Positions 35,428 through 45,793 are shown, counted from the stretch's first letter. The stretch: 64,000 nt of DNA from Viridibacillus soli (GCF_016612995.1 NZ_JAEOAH010000013.1:62001-126000); one strand, 5' to 3'. Numbers and translations: made by a program. The notes: generated by a model from the sequence alone, not told the origin.

Positions 35428-36302
35428 CGCAGTCGAACTTTTTACTACCAAATGAATGGGCTAGTAAAATTCGCCGTCTCTCTTTGAATACGGCTACGAA
35501 AATACGTGGTCATCATAAAGGCTCTCACCGTTCACAACGTTTTGGAGCATCCCTGGATTTCTCTGATTTTAGAGAATACCATCCAGGTGATGATGTTCGA
35601 CAACTTGACTGGAACGTTTTTGCACGGACAGAGAAATATTTTATTAAACGCTTTTTAGATGAGCAGGAAATGCGTGTTCATATTTTACTTGATACAACTA
35701 AATCGATGGGGGATGAAGCAAAATGGCTTTTTGCAAGGCAGCTTGCTACAGCTCTAGGGTTGACTGTGCTAAATAGAGATGATCGATTATCTTTTTCATA
35801 TGTTTCGAACAAGCCGACTCCACCATTTCGGCGTAAAGGTTCTACTTATCAAAAGGCATATGAAAAAACGATTGCGGATTTAAGGGAGCCTACTTCATCA
35901 GAATCTTTTGCAGAGAATGCTATCCGCACTTTGCCAAAAGATATGACGATTCTTCTGATTATTTCAGATGCACTTGAGCCCCTTGAGGAATGGAGTGCCT
36001 TTTTAAGTAAAGTACCCCGCTTTGCAGGAGATGTGCGCCTTATTCAAGTACAATCACTTGATGAAAAATTGCCGACTTACTCTGGAGATGTACGATTAAT
36101 AGATGTTGAAACATCGGCAAGTGTTAATGTATCAATGTCACAAAACGTCTTACGCTCTTATGAAGAAAAGCAGCAGGAGCATCAATTACAGCTTGAGGCA
36201 TTGTGTCGAAAATATGGTGTTCAGCATATAATCGTGCAAGTTGCAGATGGTATTCAGCATGCACTATTCAACCAATTCATCAAAGCAAAATGGCTACAGT
36301 GA
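35424..36302 (+). CDS. DUF58 (vWA-like) protein
   Basis: A soluble protein of 292 residues. The DUF58 core FREYHPGDDVRQLDWNVFAR is at about 49-68. A vWA-like Rossmann domain follows with HILLDTTKSMG, a MIDAS-like motif in which the second Ser of DxSxS is Lys-Ser shifted (DTTKS). DUF58 proteins are regular partners of MoxR ATPases. ATGA overlap with moxR implies coupled translation. Confidence 0.92.
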   Translation: MTQSNFLLPNEWASKIRRLSLNTATKIRGHHKGSHRSQRFGASLDFSDFREYHPGDDVRQLDWNVFARTEKYFIKRFLDEQEMRVHILLDTTKSMGDEAKWLFARQLATALGLTVLNRDDRLSFSYVSNKPTPPFRRKGSTYQKAYEKTIADLREPTSSESFAENAIRTLPKDMTILLIISDALEPLEEWSAFLSKVPRFAGDVRLIQVQSLDEKLPTYSGDVRLIDVETSASVNVSMSQNVLRSYEEKQQEHQLQLEALCRKYGVQHIIVQVADGIQHALFNQFIKAKWLQ

Positions 36303-36312
36303 GGTGAAGTAA

Positions 36313-38082
36313 ATGGGATTTAATCAACTACCGTTTCTATTAACAGCAATTATTCCTCTAACGGTTTTAATTTATTATTTTTTCCGTAAGAGGTATGTAG
36401 AAAAACAAATTTCTTCTACTCTTTTTTGGGATGAAGTAATGAAGGAAACGAAGGCTTCACCCTATTTGCAACATTTACAAAGAAATGCTTTATTTTATTT
36501 GCAAATGCTTGGACTTATTTTACTCGTCTTCGCCTTATTACAGCCGTATTGGAAAACAAAAACAATTGCTGGGGATCAAATCATTTGGGTAGTCGATACT
36601 TCAGCTACAATGCTTGCAGACAAAAATGGTGAAACGATTTTTGAGAGCCATCAAAAAGAAATGCTCGATTTAACAGATCAACTCGGGGGCAAAGCTGTCA
36701 CGATTATTACGACAGGGACTGAGCCGCAAGTTGTTTTACGTAATGAAACAAATGCTAAGACAATTCAAAATGCTATTAAATCACTACAAGTTACATATGC
36801 CAATGAACAGCTGCCAACAACGCTCGACTTTGTACAAACATTCATTGGCAAGAAATCAACTGCCATCTATTTATTTACAGATGCAGTAGATCGCGATCAA
36901 TTGCCACTTGAAGTAGCGGATATTAAATGGATTGTCAAAGGTGCACCTGATGATTTGCAAAATATTTCATTGCAGCGCTTTGGCGCAACAAAGTTAGAAG
37001 GGGAACTAAAGGCTATCGCCCAAGTGAAAAATGATACGAGCAAAGAGCAAAAGGCAACGATCATTATCTCTAATGATAAAGGAGAAGAGCTGACAACGAA
37101 GAAAATTACCATTCCAGCAAATGGGGAAGAACGCTTTTCTTTTGAAAAGTTAGCAGATTCAACAGCTTTAAAGGCCAAGTTGAAGGTGGAAGATGACTAC
37201 AAAGCAGATAACGAAATGACCATTCTCTTGCAGCAAAATACAACGAAGATTCTTGTTGATCAAGGCTTACAGCAGCTCGTACAAAAGGCATTCCAAGCGA
37301 TGGATTTCCCAGTAAGTATCGTACCGCCTCTACAATTAGAAGATTCTAAAGAAGATGCAATCATCGTAACGAATCAAACGAAGCTGTTAGAACAAAAGAA
37401 GAAACCGGTACTTCTAATTGGACGAGATGATAAAAAGGCGCAGGAAATTAGCGGTGAAGTGAAAACAAGGGATTCCAATCTTTTTGCATACGCTCCGATA
37501 AAGGATGTTTATGTTAATGAGCTGTATCCATCGTTTAAAGATTATAAAACAATCGCAACAATCAATGATGAGCCTTTTATTCAAATTTCGCCGGCAGGGC
37601 ATATTGCCGTTTTAGCGGATATACAAATGACAGATTGGCCGCTACATCCTTCATTCCCGTTATTCTTGTGGAGTGCTAAGGAAAATCTTGCTGCTAGTGG
37701 CAGTGATATTGGTACGTTCTCTCCAAATGAAAGACGCATTATCTCATTGGAGAAAACAGATGAAGGAACGAAAGGTTATGAAATGTACTCGCAAGATGGA
37801 GAATATATTAGTAGCTTTGAAGATGGGGGCAGTTTTATCGCACCAGCTAAGCCTGGACTTTATATGCTAAAATCTGGTAATGAAGAAAAACGTTTAGCTG
37901 TTTCATTACAGCAACAAGAGAAAGTAATTAAAAAAGGAACATCATTTGAATATGGTGAGACAGCAGACAAGGCGACAACAGATTATGTACAGCAATCGCT
38001 AATGCCATTGTTTGTATTATTAATCATCGGATTATTACTAGCTGAATGGGAGGTGCAACGTCGTTATGGATTTACGCATTGA
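36313..38082 (+). CDS. BatA-like vWA membrane protein
   Basis: A protein of 589 residues. Two N-terminal helices (about 6-24 and 60-80, with the BatA-type LLVFALLQPYW segment) precede a vWA domain whose metal site reads VVDTSATM (D95), a Ser-to-Thr variant of DxSxS. A long region (about 215-560) follows, including beta-sandwich-like sequence, and a C-terminal helix (LMPLFVLLIIGLLLAEWEVQ) ends the protein. The domains between helices are predicted to be outside the membrane. It overlaps the next gene by 17 bases. It probably forms the membrane assembly with the second vWA protein. Confidence 0.85.
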   Translation: MGFNQLPFLLTAIIPLTVLIYYFFRKRYVEKQISSTLFWDEVMKETKASPYLQHLQRNALFYLQMLGLILLVFALLQPYWKTKTIAGDQIIWVVDTSATMLADKNGETIFESHQKEMLDLTDQLGGKAVTIITTGTEPQVVLRNETNAKTIQNAIKSLQVTYANEQLPTTLDFVQTFIGKKSTAIYLFTDAVDRDQLPLEVADIKWIVKGAPDDLQNISLQRFGATKLEGELKAIAQVKNDTSKEQKATIIISNDKGEELTTKKITIPANGEERFSFEKLADSTALKAKLKVEDDYKADNEMTILLQQNTTKILVDQGLQQLVQKAFQAMDFPVSIVPPLQLEDSKEDAIIVTNQTKLLEQKKKPVLLIGRDDKKAQEISGEVKTRDSNLFAYAPIKDVYVNELYPSFKDYKTIATINDEPFIQISPAGHIAVLADIQMTDWPLHPSFPLFLWSAKENLAASGSDIGTFSPNERRIISLEKTDEGTKGYEMYSQDGEYISSFEDGGSFIAPAKPGLYMLKSGNEEKRLAVSLQQQEKVIKKGTSFEYGETADKATTDYVQQSLMPLFVLLIIGLLLAEWEVQRRYGFTH

Positions 38083-40666
38083 TCACCCACTATGGCTACT
38101 ATTATTTATACCAACTTTACTCTATTTTGGTTGGGCCTGGATACAAAGTGGCAAACGATATAAAAGAGAACATAAAATTATTTTTTATATGCGTGTGTTA
38201 GCAATCAGTTTACTCGTTTTTGCTTTAAGTGCGCCTTATATTTTATTGCCGATTAAGGAAGAGCAAGTTGTTTTTTTAGTCGATCGTTCTGCCTCTATGA
38301 AAGGTACTAAAAAGGAAATCGCTAGCTGGATTCAAGAAAGTATGGAAAGTAGCAAGGACTACCAAATTAAAGGGGTCTACAGCTTTGCTGATGGTTTCCA
38401 AACAGATCTTAGTTTATCATCTAAAAAAACAAATTTACCAGAATGGCCAGCGCTAAAAAATATTGGTCAAACTAATTTAGCGAATGCGTTACAGTTAGCT
38501 TCGAATGTTGTAGATAGTAAAAAGGCGACACGTATTGTCGTATTCTCTGACGGTGTTGAAACAGCGGGCTCTGCAACAGATCAACTAAGTCAATTACAAA
38601 ATAGTAATATTCAAATTGATACAGTAAAGATTGATAAACCGGTGAAGCAGGATGTTGCGATTACTTCATTTGACACACCACCAGTGGCATACAAAGGTGA
38701 ACAGCAACAGTTAACAGTACAAATTGAATCTTCGACAAATACGACAGGTGAGCTGAGCTTATCAGCAAACGATCAAGTCATTGAAAAGCAAAAAGTTCAA
38801 TTAGATAGTGGCTCTAATACAGTGACATTCCGTCATAAACCAAAAGGAGATGGCCTTTTTAAATATAAAGCTCAGCTCAAAATGGCCGAGGATGCCTTGC
38901 TTGAAAATAATGAGTTAACTAGTGTCACAACAGTACAAGGAACGCCTCGTATACTGCTCGTACATGGAGATGATGTCAAAGCAAGTAGTCTTGCTAATGT
39001 CATTGACCAAAATACATTGGTGGTAGAAGACATTTCAGCAATGGAGTTACCGTCGATGCAATCATCTTATATTGGCTATGATGCCATTATTTTTGACAAC
39101 GTTTCAGGCCATTTAGTTGGTGAAGAGAAAATGTCGATGATTGAGCAGGCAGTGAAAAACTTTGGCATGGGCTTTATGATGATTGGTGGGGAAAATAGCT
39201 TTGGTCTTGGAGGCTATTTCAAAACACCGATTGAAACCATTTTACCTGTTGAAATGGAAGTGAAAGGGAAGGAACAGCTACCTTCACTTGGTTTAACAAT
39301 TGTTTTAGACAAGTCTGGTAGTATGGACGGTAATAAAATTAAATTAGCAAAGGAAGCAGCCGTACGCTCAGTTGAATTACTACGTGATGATGATACATTC
39401 GGCTTTATCGCATTTGATGATCGGCCGTGGGAAATAATTCCACCAGCTCCACTAACAGATAAAGAGCAAGCTATAGAAAAGATTTTATCTGTTCCACCAA
39501 ATGGTGGAACGGAAATCTATTCGTCATTAAGCTTTGCTTATGAAAGTTTGCGAGATTTAAAGTTACAGCGTAAGCATATTATTTTATTAACGGATGGTGA
39601 GGCAGCTACAAGTAGTTCCTATGACCAGCTAATTGAAGAAGGTAAAAATGCGAATATTACGCTTTCTACTGTTGCAATCGGACAAGATTCGGATCGCAGT
39701 TTACTACAATACTTAGCGGAAGTAGGAGCAGGTCGTTTCTATGATGTGGCGGATGAAGAAACAATTCCATCAATTCTATCAAGAGAAACGTCTATGTTAA
39801 CGCGTACGTATATTGAAGATAATCCATTTTATCCAATTATCGATGGTGGTGCGAAATGGCAAAGTCTATTTACAGAGGGCGTGCCGAAAATGAACGCTTA
39901 TATTGCTACAACGGCGAAGCAAACGGCTAATGTTATTGTAGAAAGTGAAAAGGATGACCCTGTACTTGCTGAATGGAAATATGGCCTCGGTAAGACGATG
40001 GCCTTCACATCAGATACAAAGGGTAAATGGACAGGGGATTGGGCTCGCTGGCAAGAATGGTCGAACTTTTGGAATACAACCGTATCAGAGCTACTACCTT
40101 CATATAATGAGGTGCCCTATAATATTCAGCAGCAAGATGACGGTTCCTTTATCGTTTCGGATCCAACTGCAAAATCAGCATTTATGGATATTGTCGTTGT
40201 AGATGAAAAAGGGGGAGAGTTACCAATAACAGAAGAACCATTAGCACCAGGGAAAACGCGTGTGAACTTTGAGCACGGTCCTGGTCTCGTATACTTCAGA
40301 GTATCAAATGATGATGAAGGTATGTATCAAGCTGGACTCACAATACCGTACAGTTCGGAATATCGTATGCAGCAGGATAATACAAAGCTATTAACAGAGC
40401 TGTCAACAAGCACAAATGGTAAAGAGCTAACTGATCCAGCAGAAGCGTTTCGTAAGCTCCCTACATCAAGCGCAGAGCAACAAAATATTGCAAAGTGGTT
40501 GATATTAGCAGCGATGTTACTTTTCTTTATCGACATTACGCTCAGACGCTTCGGATGGACTACATTACGCAATATACCAAAAGGGCTCCGAAGAAAGAAA
40601 GACGTTACTGATCAAGAAGAACAACTTAACGTTGGAGAACTATTGAAAAATAGAAAGAAACGTTAA
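38066..40666 (+). CDS. Tandem vWA membrane protein with GATase-1-like segment
   Basis: A protein of 866 residues. Two N-terminal helices (8-25 and 38-62) are followed by a first vWA with canonical MIDAS FLVDRSASMKG (D73), a beta-sandwich domain, a class I glutamine-amidotransferase-like stretch (MMIGGENSFGLGGYFKTP near 371-388) and a second vWA with canonical MIDAS VLDKSGSMDG near residue 413. A C-terminal helix (about 812-832) and a charged cytosolic tail end it. It resembles the large proteins closing MoxR-BatA clusters. It is the last gene of the operon; its start lies within the preceding gene, downstream of GGGAGGTG. Confidence 0.87.
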   Translation: MDLRIDHPLWLLLFIPTLLYFGWAWIQSGKRYKREHKIIFYMRVLAISLLVFALSAPYILLPIKEEQVVFLVDRSASMKGTKKEIASWIQESMESSKDYQIKGVYSFADGFQTDLSLSSKKTNLPEWPALKNIGQTNLANALQLASNVVDSKKATRIVVFSDGVETAGSATDQLSQLQNSNIQIDTVKIDKPVKQDVAITSFDTPPVAYKGEQQQLTVQIESSTNTTGELSLSANDQVIEKQKVQLDSGSNTVTFRHKPKGDGLFKYKAQLKMAEDALLENNELTSVTTVQGTPRILLVHGDDVKASSLANVIDQNTLVVEDISAMELPSMQSSYIGYDAIIFDNVSGHLVGEEKMSMIEQAVKNFGMGFMMIGGENSFGLGGYFKTPIETILPVEMEVKGKEQLPSLGLTIVLDKSGSMDGNKIKLAKEAAVRSVELLRDDDTFGFIAFDDRPWEIIPPAPLTDKEQAIEKILSVPPNGGTEIYSSLSFAYESLRDLKLQRKHIILLTDGEAATSSSYDQLIEEGKNANITLSTVAIGQDSDRSLLQYLAEVGAGRFYDVADEETIPSILSRETSMLTRTYIEDNPFYPIIDGGAKWQSLFTEGVPKMNAYIATTAKQTANVIVESEKDDPVLAEWKYGLGKTMAFTSDTKGKWTGDWARWQEWSNFWNTTVSELLPSYNEVPYNIQQQDDGSFIVSDPTAKSAFMDIVVVDEKGGELPITEEPLAPGKTRVNFEHGPGLVYFRVSNDDEGMYQAGLTIPYSSEYRMQQDNTKLLTELSTSTNGKELTDPAEAFRKLPTSSAEQQNIAKWLILAAMLLFFIDITLRRFGWTTLRNIPKGLRRKKDVTDQEEQLNVGELLKNRKKR

Positions 40667-40697
40667 AAAGGGCGGCTCATCATTGAGCCGCCTTTTC
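40667..40697 (+). terminator. Bidirectional terminator ending the eight-gene operon
   Basis: AAAAGGGCGGCTCA and TGAGCCGCCTTTT flank a TCAT loop. The A-rich 5' side and T-rich 3' side allow use by both the operon and the convergent MFS gene. Confidence 0.9.
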
Positions 40698-40700
40698 ATA

Positions 40701-41870
40701 TTACGCTATTGCTGTTTTACGCTTTGTCCAAACAGCCGTTAAAGCGAAGCACCCTACTAAAATAACTGTTCCGAATATATAGGGAGTATTCATATTCCAA
40801 TCGAATAATATGCCAGCAAGAGCAGGTCCAATCACATTACCTAAACTCATATATGCATTATTCATACCAGCAGCAAAGCCTTGTTCGTTGCCAGCTGTTT
40901 TTGAAATCAGTGTATTCACAGCAGGGCGGATTAAAGTCGTTGCTGTTGAGAATATAGTTGCCACTAGTAACATGATAAAGAAGGCATTTACAAATAATAT
41001 ACCTAACATACTAATGGCTGAAACTGCAAGGCCAAATAAAATGATTTTCATTTCTCCGAATTTCTTAAATAACTTATTTAATGCGAAGCCTTGAACAATT
41101 ACACCAACAAAACCACCAACAGTCATTAAAATGGCAATATCAGTTGCTGTGTATTCAAACTTATATGTTAAGAACATTGATAAGGTGGCTTGGAAATTTG
41201 ATATTCCAAATGAGAATACAAAGACAACTATTAACAGCACAAAGTACGATGCATGGAATGAACGAGACATCTGTTTGAACAAGTTATCGCCTTTTACAGC
41301 ATTCTGAATTACTGGTGTTGTCGCTGGTAATAAGATTAGTGATAATACGCCTGCAATAATAGAAGCAGACCCAGCAAAGTAGAATGGGAAGTGCAAACTA
41401 ACGTTGGATAAAAAACCGCCAATACCAGGCCCAATCATAAAGCCTAGAGAAATCGCTGCACCAATTTGCCCCATTGCTTTGCCTCGTTCTTCATTGGTCG
41501 TAATATCTGCTACATAAGCCATAATTGGCGGTACGATAAAGGCCGAGCCGACACCTGTTAAAAAGCGGCAAACAAATAACATCCACAGTTCTGTAGATAA
41601 ACCAAATGCGATTTGAGCAATACCATTTACAAATAGCCCAAAAACAATTAGTTTTTTTCGGCCGATGCGATCAGATAAATTCCCAGCTATAGGGGAGAAT
41701 AGGAACTGAGCAAAAGCGATAATGGCTATTAGAAAGCCTAACACTTGTCCAGCAGCGCCAAATAGTTTCAAATAGCTAGGCATAACGGGAATAATAAGAC
41801 CGACAGAACTCATCGAGATAAACATATTAAACATTAATAAGATTAATGCTAATTTATTGGAAGATTTCAT
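40701..41870 (-). CDS. MFS drug/H+ antiporter (DHA1, NorA/TetA-like)
   Basis: A 12-helix transporter of 389 residues. MFS motif A is seen as GNLSDRIGRKKLIVFG, and motif C (GIGGFLSN-type Gly-Pro hinge, GFMIGPGIGGFL) marks it as an antiporter of the DHA1 group. The substrate may be a drug or metabolite. The ribosome binding site is weak (AGAGAG). No regulator is adjacent. The gene is single, ending at the shared terminator. Confidence 0.88.
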   Translation of the reverse strand: MKSSNKLALILLMFNMFISMSSVGLIIPVMPSYLKLFGAAGQVLGFLIAIIAFAQFLFSPIAGNLSDRIGRKKLIVFGLFVNGIAQIAFGLSTELWMLFVCRFLTGVGSAFIVPPIMAYVADITTNEERGKAMGQIGAAISLGFMIGPGIGGFLSNVSLHFPFYFAGSASIIAGVLSLILLPATTPVIQNAVKGDNLFKQMSRSFHASYFVLLIVVFVFSFGISNFQATLSMFLTYKFEYTATDIAILMTVGGFVGVIVQGFALNKLFKKFGEMKIILFGLAVSAISMLGILFVNAFFIMLLVATIFSTATTLIRPAVNTLISKTAGNEQGFAAGMNNAYMSLGNVIGPALAGILFDWNMNTPYIFGTVILVGCFALTAVWTKRKTAIA

Positions 41871-41954
41871 ATTTTTCTCTCTTTCTCGTAAAACATTTCG
41901 TATTGCTAATTAATAGTAATGTATGAATTATACAGTTTGTCACGATGTTAAGCA

Positions 41955-41994
41955 ACAAAAGAAGCTCGGAAAGGTATGCACCTTCCGAGCTTCT
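41955..41994 (-). terminator. Terminator of the potABCD operon
   Basis: GAAGCTCGGAAGG and CCTTTCCGAGCTTC form a long stem (one mismatch) on the minus strand, followed by TTTTGTT. Confidence 0.88.
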
Positions 41995-42000
41995 TTAAGC

Positions 42001-43074
42001 TTATCGTATAGACATTTTAAATTTCAAGAATAATTCATTGTACTCACCGATTTTTTCTTTACCTAAATTTTTATATACATGTAAATTGTCACGAACCTCT
42101 TTTGAAGGGTAGTAGCGTTCATCGTTTACTACTTCAGGGTCCATTAATTTTAATGCTGCTTTATTAGGTGTTGAGTAACCGACATAATCTGCGTTTTGTG
42201 CAGCAACTTCGGCATCTAGCATGAAGTTGATGAATTTATGAGCTCCCTCAACATTTTTAGATGTTTTCGGAATTACCATATTATCAAACCATAAATTTGA
42301 ACCTTCATTTGGTACATTGTACGTTAAATCTTCATTTTCAAACATCATATCAGCTGCTTGACCAGACCAAGTTAAAGCGACAGAAGCATCGCCATTTACC
42401 ATTAATTGTGTCACTTCATCTCCAATAATCGCTTTAACGTTTGGTGCCATTTTAATTAATTTGTCAGTAGCAGCCTTCAGTTCTTTACTATCAGTTGAAT
42501 TCAGAGATTTCCCCATACTGTTTAAGCTAACACCTAACACTTCACGGGCACTATCTACTAAAATTACTTTGCCTTTTAAAGAAGGATCCCAAAGATCATC
42601 CCAGCTATCAAAGTTTTGACCATCTAGGATAGCCGTATTATACACAATCCCAACAGTACCCCAGAAATATGGAACGGAAAATTTGTTATCCTGATCAAAA
42701 TCTAAATCTAAAAAGTCTGGATCAATATTTTTGATATTCGGAATTTGTTTGTAATCGATTGGAAGCAGTAAATCTCGTTCTTTCATTTGCTCGATTGTGT
42801 ATTCTGATGGCATTGAAATATCGTAAGACGTACCACCTTGTTCGATTTTCGTCATCATTGCTTCATTTGAATCAAATGTTTCGTAAATAACGTGAATACC
42901 TGTTTCTTTTTCGAATTGTTTAATTAAATCTGTATCAATATATTCGCCCCAGTTATAAATGGTTAAAACATCTTTCCCTGATTTCCCGGAAGTTTGGTCC
43001 ATCACACTTGCTGCATACATCAGTAAGCCGCAAACAAGTAAAATGACAACTGTTGCTCGTACTAATGATTTCAT
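42001..43074 (-). CDS. potD: Spermidine/putrescine-binding protein PotD
   Basis: An extracytoplasmic substrate-binding protein of 357 residues. The mature domain opens with LTIYNWGEYIDTDLIKQFEK and includes YDISMPSEYTIEQM, VPYFWGTVGIVYN and the polyamine-site Trp/Asp residues of this family. The N-terminus (VRATVVILLVCGLLMYAAS) is hydrophobic with a Cys, but LLVC lacks the small residue normally at -1 of a lipobox, so it may stay membrane-anchored or be an atypical lipoprotein. It overlaps potC by 4 bases. Confidence 0.93.
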   Translation of the reverse strand: MKSLVRATVVILLVCGLLMYAASVMDQTSGKSGKDVLTIYNWGEYIDTDLIKQFEKETGIHVIYETFDSNEAMMTKIEQGGTSYDISMPSEYTIEQMKERDLLLPIDYKQIPNIKNIDPDFLDLDFDQDNKFSVPYFWGTVGIVYNTAILDGQNFDSWDDLWDPSLKGKVILVDSAREVLGVSLNSMGKSLNSTDSKELKAATDKLIKMAPNVKAIIGDEVTQLMVNGDASVALTWSGQAADMMFENEDLTYNVPNEGSNLWFDNMVIPKTSKNVEGAHKFINFMLDAEVAAQNADYVGYSTPNKAALKLMDPEVVNDERYYPSKEVRDNLHVYKNLGKEKIGEYNELFLKFKMSIR

Positions 43075-43874
43075 TTACGCCCCCCCGTTCCACTTGCGCC
43101 TCTACTACGATTTGTGACGAAGTAATAACCGAGAACAAGCAGCATTGTCACAAAGAATACTAAGCCTGAGATGGCATTAACAGTTAATGAAACGCCAGCG
43201 CGAGCCATTGAATAGATTTCAACAGATAAAGTACTGAAACCATTCCCAGTAACGAAAAATGTCACGGCGAAATCATCAAGAGAATACGTTAACGCTAAGA
43301 AGAATCCCGCGAAAATACCTGGTTTGATATAAGGTAAAATGACGCGTGTTAAAATGTCACGACGTGTTGCCCCTAGATCAAGTGCAGCATCGATTAAAGA
43401 AGAACTCATCTCTTGTAGCTTAGGTAAAACCATAATTACCACGATTGGAATACTAAAAGCAACATGTGCTAATAACACAGAAGTGAAACCTAATTTAACC
43501 CCAACCATTGTGAATAAAATCAAGAACGATGCCCCGATAATAACATCTGGGCTAACGATTAGAATATTATTTAGTGATAATACAGTATTACGTAGTTTGC
43601 GATTACGCATCGAGACAATACCGATTGCTCCAAGCGTTCCAATCATAGTGGAAATTAATGCAGATAATAATGCCACTACTACTGTATTAATAAGAATGGT
43701 TAACAAGCGCGTATCTTCAAATACTGCTATATAGTGTTCAAGTGTAAAAGACTTGAAATTTGTCATTGTACCGCCACTATTGAAAGAGTAGAATACTAAA
43801 AACAGAATGGGTGCATACAAAATGACAAAAACCAAAGCTAAATACAGCTTCGAACTTTTACTTAGCTTTTCCAT
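43071..43874 (-). CDS. potC: Spermidine/putrescine ABC permease PotC
   Basis: A six-helix permease of 267 residues. The EAA loop that docks on the ATPase reads AALDLGATRRDILTRVILPY. A charged C-terminus (NRSRGASGTGGRK) ends the protein. It overlaps potB by 17 bases and potD by 4, which implies translational coupling. The ATG follows AAAGGGG. Confidence 0.92.
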   Translation of the reverse strand: MEKLSKSSKLYLALVFVILYAPILFLVFYSFNSGGTMTNFKSFTLEHYIAVFEDTRLLTILINTVVVALLSALISTMIGTLGAIGIVSMRNRKLRNTVLSLNNILIVSPDVIIGASFLILFTMVGVKLGFTSVLLAHVAFSIPIVVIMVLPKLQEMSSSLIDAALDLGATRRDILTRVILPYIKPGIFAGFFLALTYSLDDFAVTFFVTGNGFSTLSVEIYSMARAGVSLTVNAISGLVFFVTMLLVLGYYFVTNRSRGASGTGGRK

Positions 43875-44682
43875 ATTGTGTAGCCCCTTTCTCTTTTTGG
43901 CCTGTGAATAACATGATGATAAACATAAATAGAATTAAGAATACTGCGATTGTCGAACCCATTCCCCAGTTTTGCGTTACTAAAAATTGTTGTTCGATAG
44001 CTGTACCAAGTGTAATAACACGGTTACCCGCGATCAATCGTGTAATCATGAATAGAGATAGCGCTGGGATAAAAACAGCTTGAATCCCTGATTTCACACC
44101 GTTCATCGTAAGAGGTAATATAACGCGACGGAATGTTGTAAGTCTTGAAGCCCCTAAATCACGAGCTGCATAGATGAGTGCCGGATTTAGTTTATCAAGG
44201 GAATTAAATATCGGTAAAATCATAAACGGAATGAAAATATAAACAGCTACAAAAACGAAACTAAAATCTGTAAACAAAATTTGCTGCTGTGGGATACCGA
44301 TCGTTTTCAAGAAAGAATTAATCGGACCGCTCATACCGAAGATCCCGATAAATGCGTACGTTTTTAAAAGTAGGTTAATCCATGATGGGATAATAATTAA
44401 AATGAGCCAAAGCTGCTTATGCTTTGTTTTTGTAATTAAATACGCCGCTGGATAAGATACTAATAATGAAAACAGTGTAATTAGAAATGCGTACCAAAAT
44501 GAGCTTAGCGTCATTTTTAAGTACACGCCCGTAAAGAAGTTTTGATAGTTTGCAATAGTAAAATTGCCATTTAAGTCAAGTAATGAATAATAAGCGACAA
44601 GTATAATTGGTGCTATAACAAAAAGGGCAATCCATACATAATATGGGATGAGAGCAAATGGACTATTTCTTTTATTTCGCAT
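43858..44682 (-). CDS. potB: Spermidine/putrescine ABC permease PotB
   Basis: A six-helix permease of about 274 residues with the EAA loop [20 protein letters not shown] and [11 protein letters not shown] preceding it. I chose ATG 44682, 9 bases after GGAG. An in-frame ATG at 44691 (adding MKK) directly abuts that ribosome binding site, but cannot be excluded. It overlaps the end of potA by about 11 bases. Confidence 0.9.
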   Translation of the reverse strand: MRNKRNSPFALIPYYVWIALFVIAPIILVAYYSLLDLNGNFTIANYQNFFTGVYLKMTLSSFWYAFLITLFSLLVSYPAAYLITKTKHKQLWLILIIIPSWINLLLKTYAFIGIFGMSGPINSFLKTIGIPQQQILFTDFSFVFVAVYIFIPFMILPIFNSLDKLNPALIYAARDLGASRLTTFRRVILPLTMNGVKSGIQAVFIPALSLFMITRLIAGNRVITLGTAIEQQFLVTQNWGMGSTIAVFLILFMFIIMLFTGQKEKGATQYGKAK

Positions 44683-45778
44683 CTTCTTCATCTCCGTATG
44701 ATTCTAAACGTTTATCAAAGTCTGCCTCTGTTTCGTTTAGACGCATAACATGAATAGCTTCAGGATCAAAGTCTAGCCCGATTTTTGCTCCAACTGTTGC
44801 TTTTTTCAATGAGTGGACAAGCCATTCATTGCCATCTTCATCATAGGTAGATAGTTCATAATGTACACCGCGGAATAGCTGTGTATCTACAGTTACCTCT
44901 AGCTTGCCGTTTTTTAGTGAAGTAATTTCTAGATCTTCGGGACGAATGACGATATCTATTTTTTCATTTGGATTCAAGCCTTGGTCGACACATTCAAACG
45001 ATTTGCCAGCGAAATTTACAACAAAATCTTCGATCATCGTACCAGGAACGATATTAGATTCACCGATGAAATCTGCAACGAAGCGGTTAATTGGTTCGTC
45101 ATAAATGTCAACGGGTGTACCACTTTGTTGGATATCCCCTTCGTTTAGCACGAAGATTTCATCTGACATCGCAAGAGCTTCTTCCTGATCATGTGTGACG
45201 AAAACGAATGTTTTACCTAGTCGTTGTTGCAACTCACGCAATTCATATTGCATTTCTGTACGAAGTTTTAAGTCTAAAGCTGATAGTGGTTCATCTAAAA
45301 GAATGATTTCTGGATCATTGACGATAGCACGAGCGATAGCAACACGTTGGCGCTGACCACCTGACATTTCAGAAATTTCACGTTTGTCATAGCCTTCTAA
45401 GTTCACGAATTTTAATGCTTCATGTACACGTTTTGTTACTTCAGAATTGTTTAGTTTTTTTATACGCAGTCCAAACGCTACATTTTCAAACACATCTAAA
45501 TGTGGGAATAGAGCATAGTCTTGGAATACAGTATTCACTTGTCGTTCATTAGCAGGAACATTATTGATTTTCTTACCATTGAAATATATAGAGCCGCTTG
45601 TTGGTTCCATGAATCCGGCGATTAGACGGAGAATCGTTGTTTTACCACAACCAGATGGGCCGAGTAGGGTGTAAAACTCACCTCTTTCTAATTCAAAGCT
45701 GATATCCTTTAATACGACAGTGCCGTCAGAATATGATTTCGACACATTTTCAAAGCGAATAATTGAGTTTTCAGTCAT
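44672..45778 (-). CDS. potA: Spermidine/putrescine import ATPase PotA
   Basis: An ATPase of 368 residues with Walker [10 protein letters not shown] (40-48), Q-loop [10 protein letters not shown], signature [14 protein letters not shown], Walker [12 protein letters not shown] and a C-terminal TOBE-like domain (about 280-345). It drives polyamine import with PotB, PotC and PotD. AGGAGG lies 6 bases before the ATG. It follows the regulator gene by 15 bases, making a regulator-potA-B-C-D operon. Confidence 0.94.
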   Translation of the reverse strand: MTENSIIRFENVSKSYSDGTVVLKDISFELERGEFYTLLGPSGCGKTTILRLIAGFMEPTSGSIYFNGKKINNVPANERQVNTVFQDYALFPHLDVFENVAFGLRIKKLNNSEVTKRVHEALKFVNLEGYDKREISEMSGGQRQRVAIARAIVNDPEIILLDEPLSALDLKLRTEMQYELRELQQRLGKTFVFVTHDQEEALAMSDEIFVLNEGDIQQSGTPVDIYDEPINRFVADFIGESNIVPGTMIEDFVVNFAGKSFECVDQGLNPNEKIDIVIRPEDLEITSLKNGKLEVTVDTQLFRGVHYELSTYDEDGNEWLVHSLKKATVGAKIGLDFDPEAIHVMRLNETEADFDKRLESYGDEEDAK

Positions 45779-45793
45779 GTTGGGCCTCCTAAA

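Noticed and set aside
43339-43734. 131-codon plus-strand ORF within potC
   Set aside because: Shadow of a permease gene with clear EAA loop; Thr/Ile/Asn-rich translation without homology.
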